A stretch of 64,000 bases of DNA, from positions 52,904,728 to 52,968,727 of the forward strand of contig CM055098.1 in the NCBI GenBank assembly GCA_029204225.1. Direction: 5' to 3'. Within the stretch, counting starts at the first letter, position 1. Every line of letters starts with the position of its first letter. This stretch comes from Diphasiastrum complanatum. Taxonomy: Eukaryota; Streptophyta; Lycopodiopsida; Lycopodiales; Lycopodiaceae. The notes under the pieces were generated by a model, which was given only the letters and a program-made list of their open reading frames with translations, was not told the DNA's origin and searched no databases. Shown in pieces: positions 1-10,297 of this stretch. The translations under genes were made by a program, and so were the position numbers.

Positions 1-563
1 CATGACCTATAGTGGTTAATTGCCCATTTCTGTGAGTATATTGTGCAAATTGCTTGTCTTTCCACGATCATACTGGTCCCTATCTCAAGGCCATCCTGCT
101 TCAAACTATCAAGTGCTTGTTATAATGGTCAGCCAACGCCATTCATAAGCTGAGTGTCATCTTTCAACGCATTTACTTTACCATTACAGATTCCTGTATC
201 TACTTCTAATCATTCTATTTTTTTACATCTAACCATCACTACTAAGTGTCATCTTTCAACGCATTTACTTTACCATTACAGATTCCTGTATCAACTTCTA
301 TTCATTCCATTTTTTTACATCTAACTATCACTACTAAGTGAATACTTCTGAACAAACAGCAATCAGCATCACTTTGGTACTAACATTCTTTCCTTGAATG
401 GACTGATCTGCTGTTGAAGAAAGTAATATTTGCAAGCTAACTCATTAATTTGCTACCATGCCAAAAACTTCTATATAAAATTGCATGTTAGTCAACTGTG
501 ATATCGAGCTGGACATATCAACGGTTTAGTGAGGACAATTATTTTTCACTTTGTATATCATAG
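1..563. other. Flank or intron upstream of the ZMYND12-like exons
   Basis: No exon or long reading frame is recognisable here. A short stretch around 139-230 is repeated around 245-335 (both contain 'gtgtcatctttcaacgc' followed by 'ttttttacatcta'), so there is a local tandem duplication of about 105 bp. The region is probably intron of the gene that continues at 564, because exon 564-707 opens directly after an AG acceptor. The earlier exons must lie left of the window. Confidence 0.5.
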
Positions 564-1546
564 GCAAACTTGGGTTTGGGACGTGCCACACAGAGTGAAG
601 ATTTGTTGGGATTGGCAGTGTGGCTACTCCTTCAGGATACCAAGTCAGCACATAATGGAATGCGAGCAGAGCTTGGACGCCTCTTTGGGCAGCTCTACAT
701 GCTCCAGGTTTGGGTTGTTTTGCTATCAAAACTTTTGTTTTCTTACTTGAAAAAGACATACTAGTGAATCCCTCAGCACCTAACATTGTTCAGATTGCAT
801 TTCACCTATTTGATTCAAGAAATTCAAAACACTTATAGCATTCCAAGGATGCACATGAAGGAAAATGCATTCTTCAAAATCAATTGAGAAGTAACGTCTT
901 TTTCAAAAACACAGGGAAACTTTCAAACTGCTTTAAAAGCATTTTCTGAAGAGGTGTATTACAGCGCTATAGAACGTGGAATTTTTGATACTCATACAAG
1001 CTTGGGGTTCTTTCACTTGTGCGAAGTATTCAAAAAACTGGTACATCCATCCTGATTTTAGCTAAGTTTTTGAATCTATAGAAGCTAGTGCTATTTGTTG
1101 AATCTGTGATAGTGGTATAAGAATATGGTTTTGAATTTCCCACTAGTACCATCTCTAAAAATGGAGTGCAAATATGTGTTATGTAAGTTGAAACGAGGTT
1201 ATGAAAGTGACATACGCCTAATTTTTTTTTGTGCTGAAGTATTGCAGGGAAAAGTCGAGGATAGCCTTGCATGTGGAGATATTGTTATTCAAACTTGGCT
1301 TTCAGTTTTGCAAGCAAGCGTGTTTACCCAGCCAGTATCTCAAATGAACTCTTTTGAACTATCTGATCATACCACTCTAAATGTACCGATGAGAAGTCGC
1401 CTCTTTGAAAACCTTCACCCGAAGGAAATTGTTCATATGTTGCAGGTGTTCACTCAAAGTCTCTTGCATTATATCGTCCTCTGTTATTGGCTGATCATCG
1501 ATATTCTTTTTTTGGAAATCTAATTGCTTTCCATCTCCTGTATTGC

Positions 1547-1602
<56 letters not shown>

Positions 1603-2120
1603 GTTGTAGTGGTAAGCTTTATAGTTTTTGTCTAAAAGGTGTAGCGGTTGTCTTTATTTTTAGTGCTAATGTCATTCTCTACACATTCGGACTATTTTCT
1701 CTTATTGACCTTGGGATTCATATTTTGTTCACACTAAGCTCTTATTTAATAAATATGAACTCCATTTGTAGCATTTTTCTAGCTCATATTAAATCTCCCA
1801 GTTGAAATATGAACTCCATTTGTAGCATTTTTCTAGCACTTTCTTTCCCACAATGGTTCCTGTTTCCTTGATATGACGGGTAAGCTCTGCAATTGTAGGC
1901 AATTCTCACACAGAGAGCTGAGTTGTTTGGAGGACTTCATGCATGTGTTGCCGAGGCTTCCTTTGTTCTTGGTCTTACCTATCTCCATAACAATGAGCAC
2001 GAAATGGCTTTAACAACACTAGAGCATGCTAGTGCTTTGTATAAAGATAAAGATCCAAAGATGTTTGATCTTGTCGAAAAAGCAATGCAGATGGTTCCAG
2101 AACACATTCAAGTTGGGTAG
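564..2120 (+). CDS. ZMYND12/TTC42-like TPR protein, last four exons (partial gene)
   Basis: Four exons, 564-707, 915-1040, 1248-1445 and 1899-2120, have AG acceptors and GT donors. All are phase 0 and together encode 229 codons ending in TAG at 2118-2120. The protein is helical and TPR-like. Landmarks are 'RAELGRLFGQLYMLQGNFQTA', then 'GIFDTHTSLGFFHL', then 'LFGGLHACVAEASFVLGLTY' followed by 'ALTTLEHASALY'. The order 'acidic helix, G-[IT]-x-D-x-x-T-S-x-G-x-F-H' matches my memory of ZMYND12 (TTC42), an axonemal protein. No MYND zinc finger is visible; it would lie in exons left of the window. If the match is right, the protein acts in motile cilia or sperm flagella, which in land plants exist only in groups with swimming sperm. 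The exon structure is intact, with no stop or frameshift. The alternative is another TPR protein. The exon model is well supported; the family name is moderate. Confidence 0.65.
1550..1600. repeat. (CT)n microsatellite inside an intron
   Basis: An uninterrupted CT run of about 51 bp lies in the intron between the third and fourth visible exons of the ZMYND12-like gene. It is the shortest member of a family of CT tracts spread through the window. Confidence 0.95.
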
Positions 2121-2697
2121 CTATTCAGTTGATAAGAAAGGTGGTGTGGGAAACGTCGTTGGTCTAAACTCATATAGCTTGCCACAAAGCTTTATAGTGG
2201 AAAGTAAGTATGGTCTAAGTCTTTGTCATCTGAGGAAAGTATATGAGTTCTGTTTTCTGTTGCTCATAATGTGTCAAACTTTTGTTATTTCTAAACAGGT
2301 TCCTGGCTGATCTGAAAATATTTGCTGTCAGGTCACGCCCACGAACATTTGAAAAAATTGAAAGGCTTCCATGCATGTAACTTGCTTGAGTTAAACCAGT
2401 GGGAGAAGAACATCTTTATAATCACAGTTATCAAAGCCTTATAATTGTTACAAATGGGTAACGGTATGAGGAATCAATGTTTCAGCAAAAAATTGACATA
2501 CTAAAAGCCTAGACATGTCAACTAAGTATGGAGATCAACCATAAGAAGAAAGAAAGAACAACAGAAAATCATTCATGTGTGGGATGAGGCTTCCTGAAAT
2601 GACGTCTATTGTTTTGCAAGGAGCCATCTCACATAGAGTAGTTTAAGGGCGGGGGTCCAAAGAGCCATATATTTGCCCTAGAAGGACTTCATACTGA

Positions 2698-2698
<1 letters not shown>
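2121..2698. other. 3' flank of the ZMYND12-like gene, no gene seen
   Basis: The sequence after the TAG stop is A+T-rich with no convincing coding frame. It is probably 3' UTR followed by intergenic DNA. A possible extra acceptor (tttctaaacag at about 2289-2299) opens only a short frame, so I do not call an exon. Confidence 0.5.
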
Positions 2699-2749
<51 letters not shown>

Positions 2750-2870
2750 TAGTGCGCTGTGGTACCGTTGTTATGGTACCGTCGGTACCATAATGGTGGT
2801 ACCGCCAATATGGTGCCGCCCTCAGCTCCGTGGTACCAGAGCGGCACCATATTTAATATTGTTTATAGTA
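2699..2870. repeat. (TA)n array joined to a GGTACC-rich repeat
   Basis: About 48 bp of (TA)n at 2699-2747 is followed by roughly 120 bp rich in GGTACC and 'ggtaccg' words, with ATGGT/ACCAT palindromes. The same arrangement, (TA)n then 'cata...ggtaccg...ggtaccgcagtaccataat', occurs at 10130-10260. This is therefore probably one dispersed repeat family, not two independent microsatellites. No coding potential is seen. Confidence 0.7.
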
Positions 2871-2939
2871 AAAAATGCATTTAGGATGCAAAAAAAAGGC
2901 CTAAAAAATGCAAGAAAAAGGGTTTTAGGGTGCAAAAAA

Positions 2940-3110
2940 AAGGGGACAATACAAGGGGCAGGTACAACAGCACATGGGCATTGTGGGGGAGCAAACCATG
3001 GGGCCAATGGGAGAGCAGCACATGGGAGAGCAACACATGGGGGTACAACAGCACATGGAGGGATCATTAGCAGTTGCTGCACATGGGAAAATTGGCTTGT
3101 GGGAATAAAT
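2940..3110. repeat. Short imperfect 'gcacatggg' repeats
   Basis: Degenerate copies of a roughly 18-bp word (ggtacaacagcacatggg and relatives, for example at about 2961, 3013, 3044 and 3075) are clustered here. Frames that cross them are low-complexity and not credible proteins. Confidence 0.6.
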
Positions 3111-3212
3111 AAGCAATGTGAGTGCCATTGTGAGAAGCATTTTCAGAGACTGTGAGAGAGCCAGTGAGAGCCTGTTTGAGAACCAGGGTGCTGTGAGAGA
3201 AAGTCGATCGAG

Positions 3213-3420
3213 ATGGTAGAGCGCATACCATCGAAGCCCGAGGGTGAAGCGAGGACGAAGCTCGAGGAAGACGTTCGAAGGCACAACGAAAGACATTGGA
3301 AGCTAGAGGCAGACTTTGCAGAGATGCAGCAACAGACTCGGCAGAGACATCGGGAGCTACAGACCTCTGCTCCCGCTGGCGAGGGGCAGCCGATTGGAAT
3401 TTCACTACACAATAGCTGGC
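3213..3420 (+). pseudogene. Possible gag-like coiled-coil fragment
   Basis: An open frame begins 'MVERIPSKPEGEARTKLEED' and continues as a charged heptad-like helix (E/R/H/Q-rich, for example 'FAEMQQQTRQRHREL') for about 55 residues before losing coding character near 3395. This looks like the start of a retroelement gag or another coiled-coil protein. It ends where the antisense copia fragment begins, so it is at best a truncated piece. I cannot assign a family. Confidence 0.3.
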
Positions 3421-3429
3421 CATGGTCAG

Positions 3430-5510
3430 GGAAAGGGTGTGAATTCGTCGAGCTAATCAAAGAACCAATAAGCCTTGGGCTTATGCGGCATTGCTTGTCG
3501 CTTTGCATAATCTCTGGGACAATTTTCACTTGTAGTATTGTGCCAGGTACCATAGGAGTATTCACTCCCTTGCAATCTGTCATAGAGAAATCATCCATGA
3601 TCTTTTGAATGTGTCTTGACTGGTGTAGATATAATTTCCCACCTTCAAGATCTTTGTCGATCTGAAAACCTAGGTAGCACTTTGCTTCTCCTAGGTATAT
3701 TTCCAAGTGCTTTGAAATATCCTGCTTCACCTGTGCAATCAAGTTGTCGTTCCTTGACAAGATCAGTGTGTCGTCCACATAGACAACGATGATGATGATT
3801 TGTCCATCTATGACCCTTACATAAACATTGTAATCGGCCATTAGGAGCTGAAAACCCAAGGATCTGAGAGCATGATCCTTTTTCTTGTACCACTGTCTGG
3901 TAGACTGTTTCAGTCTATAAATGCTTCTCTGCATTTTGCAGGCATAGTTAGGAAATGACTCACAGGTAAAACCTGGTGACTGGTCCATATAGACTTCTTC
4001 CTTCAGATCACCATGCAGAAAGGTTGTCTTCTCGTCTACAATATGGATTTTCAGACTGTAGGCTCTGCAGAAGGAAATAAAATTCGTATAGATGTATGCT
4101 TGACTACAGGAGAAAAGGTTTCGGTGTAGTCAATACCATACTTCTGTGAAAAACCTTTTGGCAACTAGCTTGGCTTTGTATCTCGATACATTGCCATCTG
4201 GTCCATTTTTATATTTGTAGATCCATTTACACTTGACAGTCTTTCTCTCAACTGGTATTGGTTCAAGAGTCCAGACCTTGTTTGCTTGCATAGAGCTCAT
4301 TTCTTCCTCCATTGTTTTTATCCATTTGTCCTTGTCGGGACTGTCGATGGCTTCTTCATAAGTTTGTGGTTCACCACCGAATCCACAAAACTCTTCGGTT
4401 GTCGAAGTTGAGCTGTCAGGCACAAATCTGATTGGTGCTCTTCTTTCTCTTGTCGATCTCCTTGGAGATTGTCAAGGCATTTCGATGGTTTTGCCTTTGT
4501 CAAGTGTCTTGCCTTTGTTGACTGGAGCTGTTGTGTGTAGCAGGTGTCCAGGGTACAGGCTGCATGTCGGGCTGTTTCGTAGTCTGAACTGTCACTCATT
4601 CCTGGAATTCGAACATCTTCATCTAGATGCTCAGGGTCCACTCCCTCTGTCGATGCCAATAGGTTGTAGTACTGTTTGCCAAGAACTTCGTTAGCCATTG
4701 TTTTTGCTTCATCGAATCTGACATCTCTGACAATCTTTACTTGATTGGTCTCTGGCATATAGATCATGTAGTATGATGAATGAATATCATATCCTACAAG
4801 GTATCCTTGCTCAACTTTTTCATCCAACTTCTTTCGAAGCTTGTCAGGTTTGTGTGCATATGCAACACATCCAAAAACACGTACATGAGCCAGATTAGGC
4901 TTGTTACCCCACCATACTTCACGTGGAGTAGTGTGAGGAATGTCTGATTTGCTTGTCTTGTTCTACAGGTAGGCATCTGCAGGTAGGCAGCTGTAGCTAC
5001 TGCTTCAGCCCATAGTGGTCTTGATGCCTTTGAGTAGGCCATCATGCACCTTGCTACTTCCATGAGAGTTCTATTCTTCCTCTTAACTACACCATTATGT
5101 TGTGGTGTGTATGCAGCAGTCTTCTTATGAAGGATGCCTCGACTTGTACAGAAGTCGGCAAAACGGTTGGAGATGTACTCTCCTCCTCTGTCGGTTCTGA
5201 CCTACTTGACTTTCTTTCTTGTCCACTTCTCAGCCCAATTTACATATTCTGTAAATTTATCAAGAGCTTCAGATTTGTTGTGGATGAAGTAGACAACAGC
5301 AAACTTACTGAAATCATCGATGAAGGTGACGTAGTATCTTGATCCTCCCACAGAGAGTACGTCAAAGGGTCCACAGATGTCGAAGTGTACCAATTCCAAG
5401 AGCTCTGTTGCTCTGAAGGAATCTCTGGTGAAGGGTGTACGTGACATCTTGCCTTTGATGCATGCATCACAGGATGTCGAACTGGCTGCATCTTTGATGC
5501 TAACTCTTGT
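3430..5510 (-). pseudogene. Ty1/copia polyprotein remnant (integrase to RT)
   Basis: Read on the minus strand, the fragments run in copia order. The end of the pre-integrase domain ('CIKGK') and the integrase core with 'LVHFDICGPF' lie near 5490-5200. The integrase C-terminal part is at about 5060-4790. The RT N-terminal block with 'VKCKWIYKYKNGPDG' is near 4210. RT with 'SIYRLKQS' and the catalytic 'YVDDTLILS' is at about 3930-3730, followed by 'YLGFQID' and 'NTPM' near 3560. Several frameshifts and stops separate the blocks, gag and LTRs are absent, and the RNase H is cut off near 3430. It is a dead, truncated insertion. Plus-strand frames at 3213-3608 and 5097-5342 that overlap it are antisense shadows, except the part left of 3430. 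Confidence 0.9.
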
Positions 5511-5632
5511 ATTAATGGATATTCACTGCCATGATGGTTTTGAATTTGGATTTATTCTTCATAAGTGCCTTACAACCATAAATATTTATTCCACGTAGTA
5601 TAAATATTATTTGACATGTTAAGAATTGAGTT

Positions 5633-6143
5633 GTGTCAGCTTACACCGAACATTTGGTGCCACAGGAAAGTTCATCTTCGGTAGTGGATGTGGTTACCAG
5701 TTTCAGTAGCGTAGATCTTAAGTTCGATGAAATCGACTTTTTCGATTTATACTACCGCATAGACTTGGCAGATATTTGCTTGTGTTCAAATCCATCTCTA
5801 AGTGAACGCAAGTACCTTCTTGAGGCATGGTTATATTTCCTGAAATGTTGCTCTGCTCGTATTTCCAGCAACGATTTTAGACCCTATGCTACAAAGGTTT
5901 GTAATGCATTTTCTCGGATTGAAATTATATCGCCATCTTTCCTATGGGCCTCAGGATATTCTCATGTTGTCTAACTTAACCTGCTAATGTGTTGGTTTCT
6001 AGGTGCAAAATCGGGGCTCTTATCCTTGGCACAACTATGTAAACTGCAGGCAGGATCAAGCTCAAGACCAGAAGATTGTTGGGAGAAGTGAATGCTCACT
6101 AGAAAGTGAAGCTCTCAAGACCACAAGTTTCTCGGAGAAATAA
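5633..6143 (+). pseudogene. Gene-fragment repeat, copy 1 (two exons with intron retained)
   Basis: Exon-like frame 5633-5896 contains 'VVDVVTSFSSVDLKFDEIDF' and later 'YLLEAWLYFLKCC', ending 'YATK'. A GT...AG intron (5897-6002) follows, then an exon 6003-6143 starting 'VQNRGSYPWHNYVNC' and closing with TAA. The join is phase 0. A second copy at 7974-8316 keeps the same splice sites and a stop at the same codon (TGA instead of TAA). I do not recognise the protein. The preserved intron shows it was copied as DNA, not through mRNA. It may be a captured host-gene piece or the end of an unknown gene. Confidence 0.55.
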
Positions 6144-6145
6144 AT

Positions 6146-6470
<325 letters not shown>

Positions 6471-6948
6471 TGGCCAAAGTGGCCTTAAGTTCATGAGGGC
6501 GTTGTCTAAGGAACGTCATCTAAGGACATTCCTTTCTCATGAAAGGAGGCATTCCTTAAACGTTCCTATTACGAAGGGAGGCTTTATGTTGAACCATCTT
6601 TTCAACCTTACCAAAGGCTGTGTCCTTAGTGAAGAGTTCTCTTGCATAGGCCCAATCAACACCATTTTTCAAAAGGCTTGACAGAAAATCTTCAAGTTCA
6701 TAGCTGGCCTTTGCACACTCTAGCTTCATGTCCCAGTTCTTCTTCTGCAAGAAAACCTCCAAAGCGTAGCACTTTCAACACAAACAAAACTATGACATTA
6801 CAGAGATCTGCTTTCACAGCCTCTGTATACCACATGTGGATGGCAAAACATGAGGTGTAAAGCGAGAGGTTTGTATGAATTTCGAGAGCAGGTAAATGAA
6901 GCAACTTTGAATAGGAATGACAATGTTTGATTATGAAACTTTTCTGGT

Positions 6949-7440
<492 letters not shown>

Positions 7441-7850
7441 TCAATGCTCTACAGATTCAACGCTCTACAGCTGGACAGTTGGGCCATCGTTGCTCTATGT
7501 ACAGGTTCAACACTTTGGTTTGCAACACACAGGTCCTCTTGAAGCCAGCTGAGCTATCGATGCTTTATAGGTTCAGCATGAGATTTCAGGATCTGAGAAT
7601 CATTTGCAGCTCACAGATGCTTACTCTTCGTCAGTCTCATCTGCCTGTGCCAGATCATCTGGGGTTAGACTCCCAGCAACTGCTTCTCACTGGCTTCTTT
7701 TGGACTCGAGCACATGCTGATGACTCCAATGATGAGATTCCTATCGCTGTGCCACCGCGGAAAAAGCCCAGATGTAGTCGGCACTCGCCTCTATCGGGGC
7801 CCACTATACACTCCACTCAGTGAACACTTCACACTTAATTTCGCTGATAT
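7441..7850 (+). mobile_element. Probable LINE 3' region after ORF2
   Basis: Downstream of the zinc-binding tail are weak frames and the repeated words 'ctctacag', 'gttcaa' and 'cgctctac' (7431-7580). No independent gene is visible. The stretch joins the 7855-8740 block that ends in a LINE-like 3' terminus, so I read it as the LINE 3' portion. Confidence 0.45.
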
Positions 7851-7854
7851 GTAC

Positions 7855-7973
7855 TTATTCTCCACCTGGTCGGGGTTGTGGACATTGGTACTTTTTCTAT
7901 AGTTCTTCTGTTATACTTGGCCCGGGTTGTGGGCTTATTTCACTTCTGCTTTGTTCTACTTTCATTCGTAGCT
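7855..7973. repeat. Direct repeat, left copy (about 120 bp)
   Basis: The block from 'ttctccacctgg' to 'cattcgtagctag' is repeated almost exactly at 8485-8602, with only a few substitutions. The two copies bracket gene-fragment copy 2 and its CT array. The right copy runs on smoothly into the LINE 3' end, so the pair looks like a long target duplication or a duplication made during repair. Confidence 0.85.
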
Positions 7974-8316
7974 AGTGAACGCAAGTACCTTCTTGAGGCA
8001 TGGTTATATTTCCTAAAATGTTGCTTTGTTCGTATTTCTAGCAGCGATTTTAGACCCTATGCTACAAAGGTTTGTAATGCATTTTCTTGGATTGAAATTA
8101 TATCGCCATCTTTCCTATGGGCCTCAGGATATTCTCATGTTGTCTAACTTAACCTGCTAATGTGTTGGTTTCTAGGTGCAAAATCGGGGCTCTTATCCTT
8201 GGCACAACTACGTAAACTGCAGGCAGGATCAAGCTCAAGACCAGAAAATTGTTGGGAGAAGTGAATGCTCACCAGAAAGTGAAGCTCTCAAGACCACAAG
8301 TTTCTCGGAGAAATGA
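7974..8316 (+). pseudogene. Gene-fragment repeat, copy 2 (two exons with intron retained)
   Basis: This is a close copy of 5797-6143: exon 7974-8069, GT...AG intron 8070-8175, exon 8176-8316 ending in TGA. The upstream 'VVDVVTSF' part of copy 1 is missing. Several coding differences are synonymous (for example tat/tac, aag/aaa), and the stop is conserved in position although TAA has become TGA. Differences such as 'CSAR' to 'CFVR' are amino-acid changes. The function is unknown. Confidence 0.55.
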
Positions 8317-8318
8317 AT

Positions 8319-8319
<1 letters not shown>

Positions 8320-8407
<88 letters not shown>
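8320..8407. repeat. (CT)n array
   Basis: A CT run of about 88 bp begins four bases after the stop of gene-fragment copy 2, the same position as the array in copy 1. It is followed by the shared tail 'catctttcaaagtgataacg', present in both copies. Confidence 0.95.
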
Positions 8408-8410
<3 letters not shown>

Positions 8411-8484
8411 TCGATATCCACGATCACTGAGATACAGTGTCGAACATCTTTCAAAGTGATAACGATTTGTAACTTTTACGATAT

Positions 8485-8602
8485 TCTCCACCTGGCCCAA
8501 GTTGTGGGCATTGGTACTTTTTCTATAGTTCTTCTGTTATACCTGGCCCGGGATGTGGGCTTATTTCACTTCTGCTTTGTTCTACTTTCATTCGTAGCTA
8601 GT
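8485..8602. repeat. Direct repeat, right copy (about 120 bp)
   Basis: Partner of 7855-7973. It continues directly into 'tttttagcattttacggcc' and the LINE-like 3' end, so this copy probably sits in the original context. Confidence 0.85.
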
Positions 8603-8740
8603 TTTTAGCATTTTACGGCCACGTCCTCCTATGGATGATGCTCCCACTGTTGCTTGTACATATTTTCTTCTAGGTCTTATGCAGCCACGGGTGCCGAAAA
8701 GACATTAATAAAGCTTTCTTTCTTTCTTTCTCTCTCAGAT
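8603..8740 (+). mobile_element. LINE-like 3' end with CT-rich tail
   Basis: The sequence carries 'gtgccgaaaagacattaata' followed by 'aagctttc' and a (CTTT/CT) tail at about 8713-8738. Related ends occur at 9270-9345 and 52,990-53,042, each running into CT repeats. The AATAAAG just before the tail looks like a polyadenylation signal. This fits the 3' terminus of the LINE whose ORF2 tail is at 7055-7440. Confidence 0.5.
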
Positions 8741-8879
8741 TTTCAGCTCATTACAGATATTACATTTCATAAACACATACATTACATTGCATTTAAGAAA
8801 TGCAGAGATTGTGTTTCACAAAACGAGGCGCGTGTTGCACAAAAAAGCATATTGTATATTAATTTAAGAGATGTATAAA

Positions 8880-9165
8880 AAAAACATTACGTATCCCGCC
8901 ACATATGGCTGGGTCTGTTTCTACCGGATACTCAGTTTCCGGAGTAGCCTCTTCGCCCAGTCGAAACATCTCATTCGCCCACTCTTTCAGTCGACGAGAA
9001 TAGTCTGCCATTGCCACCGCTAGCTCCTCACCTCTTAGCTCGCCACTCTCAAACGCCAGCCATTTTTTTCATCTCCTGGTTGGTTTCTTCTTCAAAGGCC
9101 CTAGCATTCGCCTCCCACTCCTCATGCTCTCTTTGGCGCCGTAGTCTTTGCCCTATTTTTTTGTT
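8880..9165 (-). pseudogene. Possible coiled-coil gag-like fragment
   Basis: The minus strand has a charged helical frame ('RREHEEWEANARAFEEETNQ' read through a basic start; then 'MADYSRRLKEWANEMFRL' and 'EATPETEYPVETDPA'). One frameshift lies in a run of seven A on the minus strand near 9068. The composition is strongly coding-like (E/K/R/W heptads). It could be a retroelement gag or a captured host exon. I recognise no family. Confidence 0.35.
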
Positions 9166-9205
9166 TGTTGGCTCACACGGTTGCTGGGAGTGGCGTTGGT
9201 GACGA

Positions 9206-9209
<4 letters not shown>

Positions 9210-9257
<48 letters not shown>
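9210..9257. repeat. (CT)n array
   Basis: A CT run of about 48 bp. Confidence 0.95.
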
Positions 9258-9259
<2 letters not shown>

Positions 9260-9269
9260 ACATGGACAC

Positions 9270-9350
9270 TACTCCTTTCTGATGTACTTTTTCTTTGTCT
9301 TATGTGCCCAAGGGCACTCTATAGACATTAAAATATTCTCTTCTATTCTC
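9270..9350 (+). mobile_element. Second LINE-like 3' end
   Basis: The run 'gatgtactttttctttgtct', then 'gtgcccaagggcac' (a small hairpin), 'agacattaaaa' and a CT-rich tail closely parallels 8655-8738. No coding part is attached, so it is a strongly 5'-truncated copy. Confidence 0.45.
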
Positions 9351-9357
9351 TCTCTCT

Positions 9358-9560
<203 letters not shown>

Positions 9561-9627
9561 GGTGTGGGTTAACGCGTTTTGCTGCCTTGCGATCTGTTTT
9601 GCTATTTTTTTTTTAAATTACGCGTCT

Positions 9628-10120
9628 GGGTCTTGGACACAAACGTTGGACGCGTCCAACGTCCAAAAACAAAAATAAAAAATGAAAACGTGGACCTCCC
9701 TTCGGCCTCGCGTCCAGAGGTCGGACGCGTCTGGACATCGACGTGGACGCGAAAAGGCCGCGTCCAGCCCGGACCCTCATGCATATGGGTCCTGGACACC
9801 TCCAACGTCCAAAAAAAAAATTAAAAATAAAAACTTGGACACTTCCGGCCCCGCCTTCGGGGGTCGGACGCATCCGGCCTGGACCCTCATCTATGATATA
9901 TATCTAAGGTAGCGGACGCCGCGTCCGAACGCGCGTCCGCGTCCGCGTCCGGGCGCGGATGCGCCAAGGGTGCGTCCTGGGGTCCGGACGCGTCCGCTTT
10001 TTTTTTTATAATTTTTTACTGTTATTTAGTGTAAAAAAAATTTTTTAAAAAAAATGGGATGCGTTCGGGTCTGGACGCTGGACGTGGACGCGGATTGCCC
10101 ACGTCCGGCCCGGACGCGCA
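9628..10120. repeat. GC-rich GGACGCGTCC repeat, two units plus a partial
   Basis: Two diverged units of about 159 bp start at 9628 and 9787 ('gggtc[tc]tggacac'). Each holds a GGAC/GTCC palindrome cluster, an A-rich stretch and a 'cggc...gtcggacgc' block. A third, partial set at 10,050-10,110 has 'ggtctggacgctggacgtgg'. The block is extremely rich in CpG-containing CGCGTCC words, in contrast to the A+T-rich neighbours. Frames across it are low-complexity and I call no protein. Confidence 0.75.
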
Positions 10121-10127
10121 TCCCTGT

Positions 10128-10129
<2 letters not shown>

Positions 10130-10171
<42 letters not shown>

Positions 10172-10260
10172 TACATCCAACGGTACCGAGTATCGCGGAT
10201 CCATATTGGTACCGCAGTACCATAATATATTAATATAGTTTATTATTATTTTATATATAT
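10130..10260. repeat. (TA)n array joined to a GGTACC-rich repeat, second locus
   Basis: (TA)n at about 10,131-10,168 is followed by 'catacatccaacggtaccg' and further ggtacc words, matching the design at 2699-2870. A poly-C run follows at 10,280-10,297. Confidence 0.7.
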
Positions 10261-10297
10261 ATATATATTTTCGAACCTAAACCCCCCCCCCCCCCCA

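Noticed and set aside
3190-3240. tRNA-like words ('tggtagagcgcatacc')
   Set aside because: Only a short match to a D-arm style motif; no acceptor stem, anticodon arm or T-arm follows.
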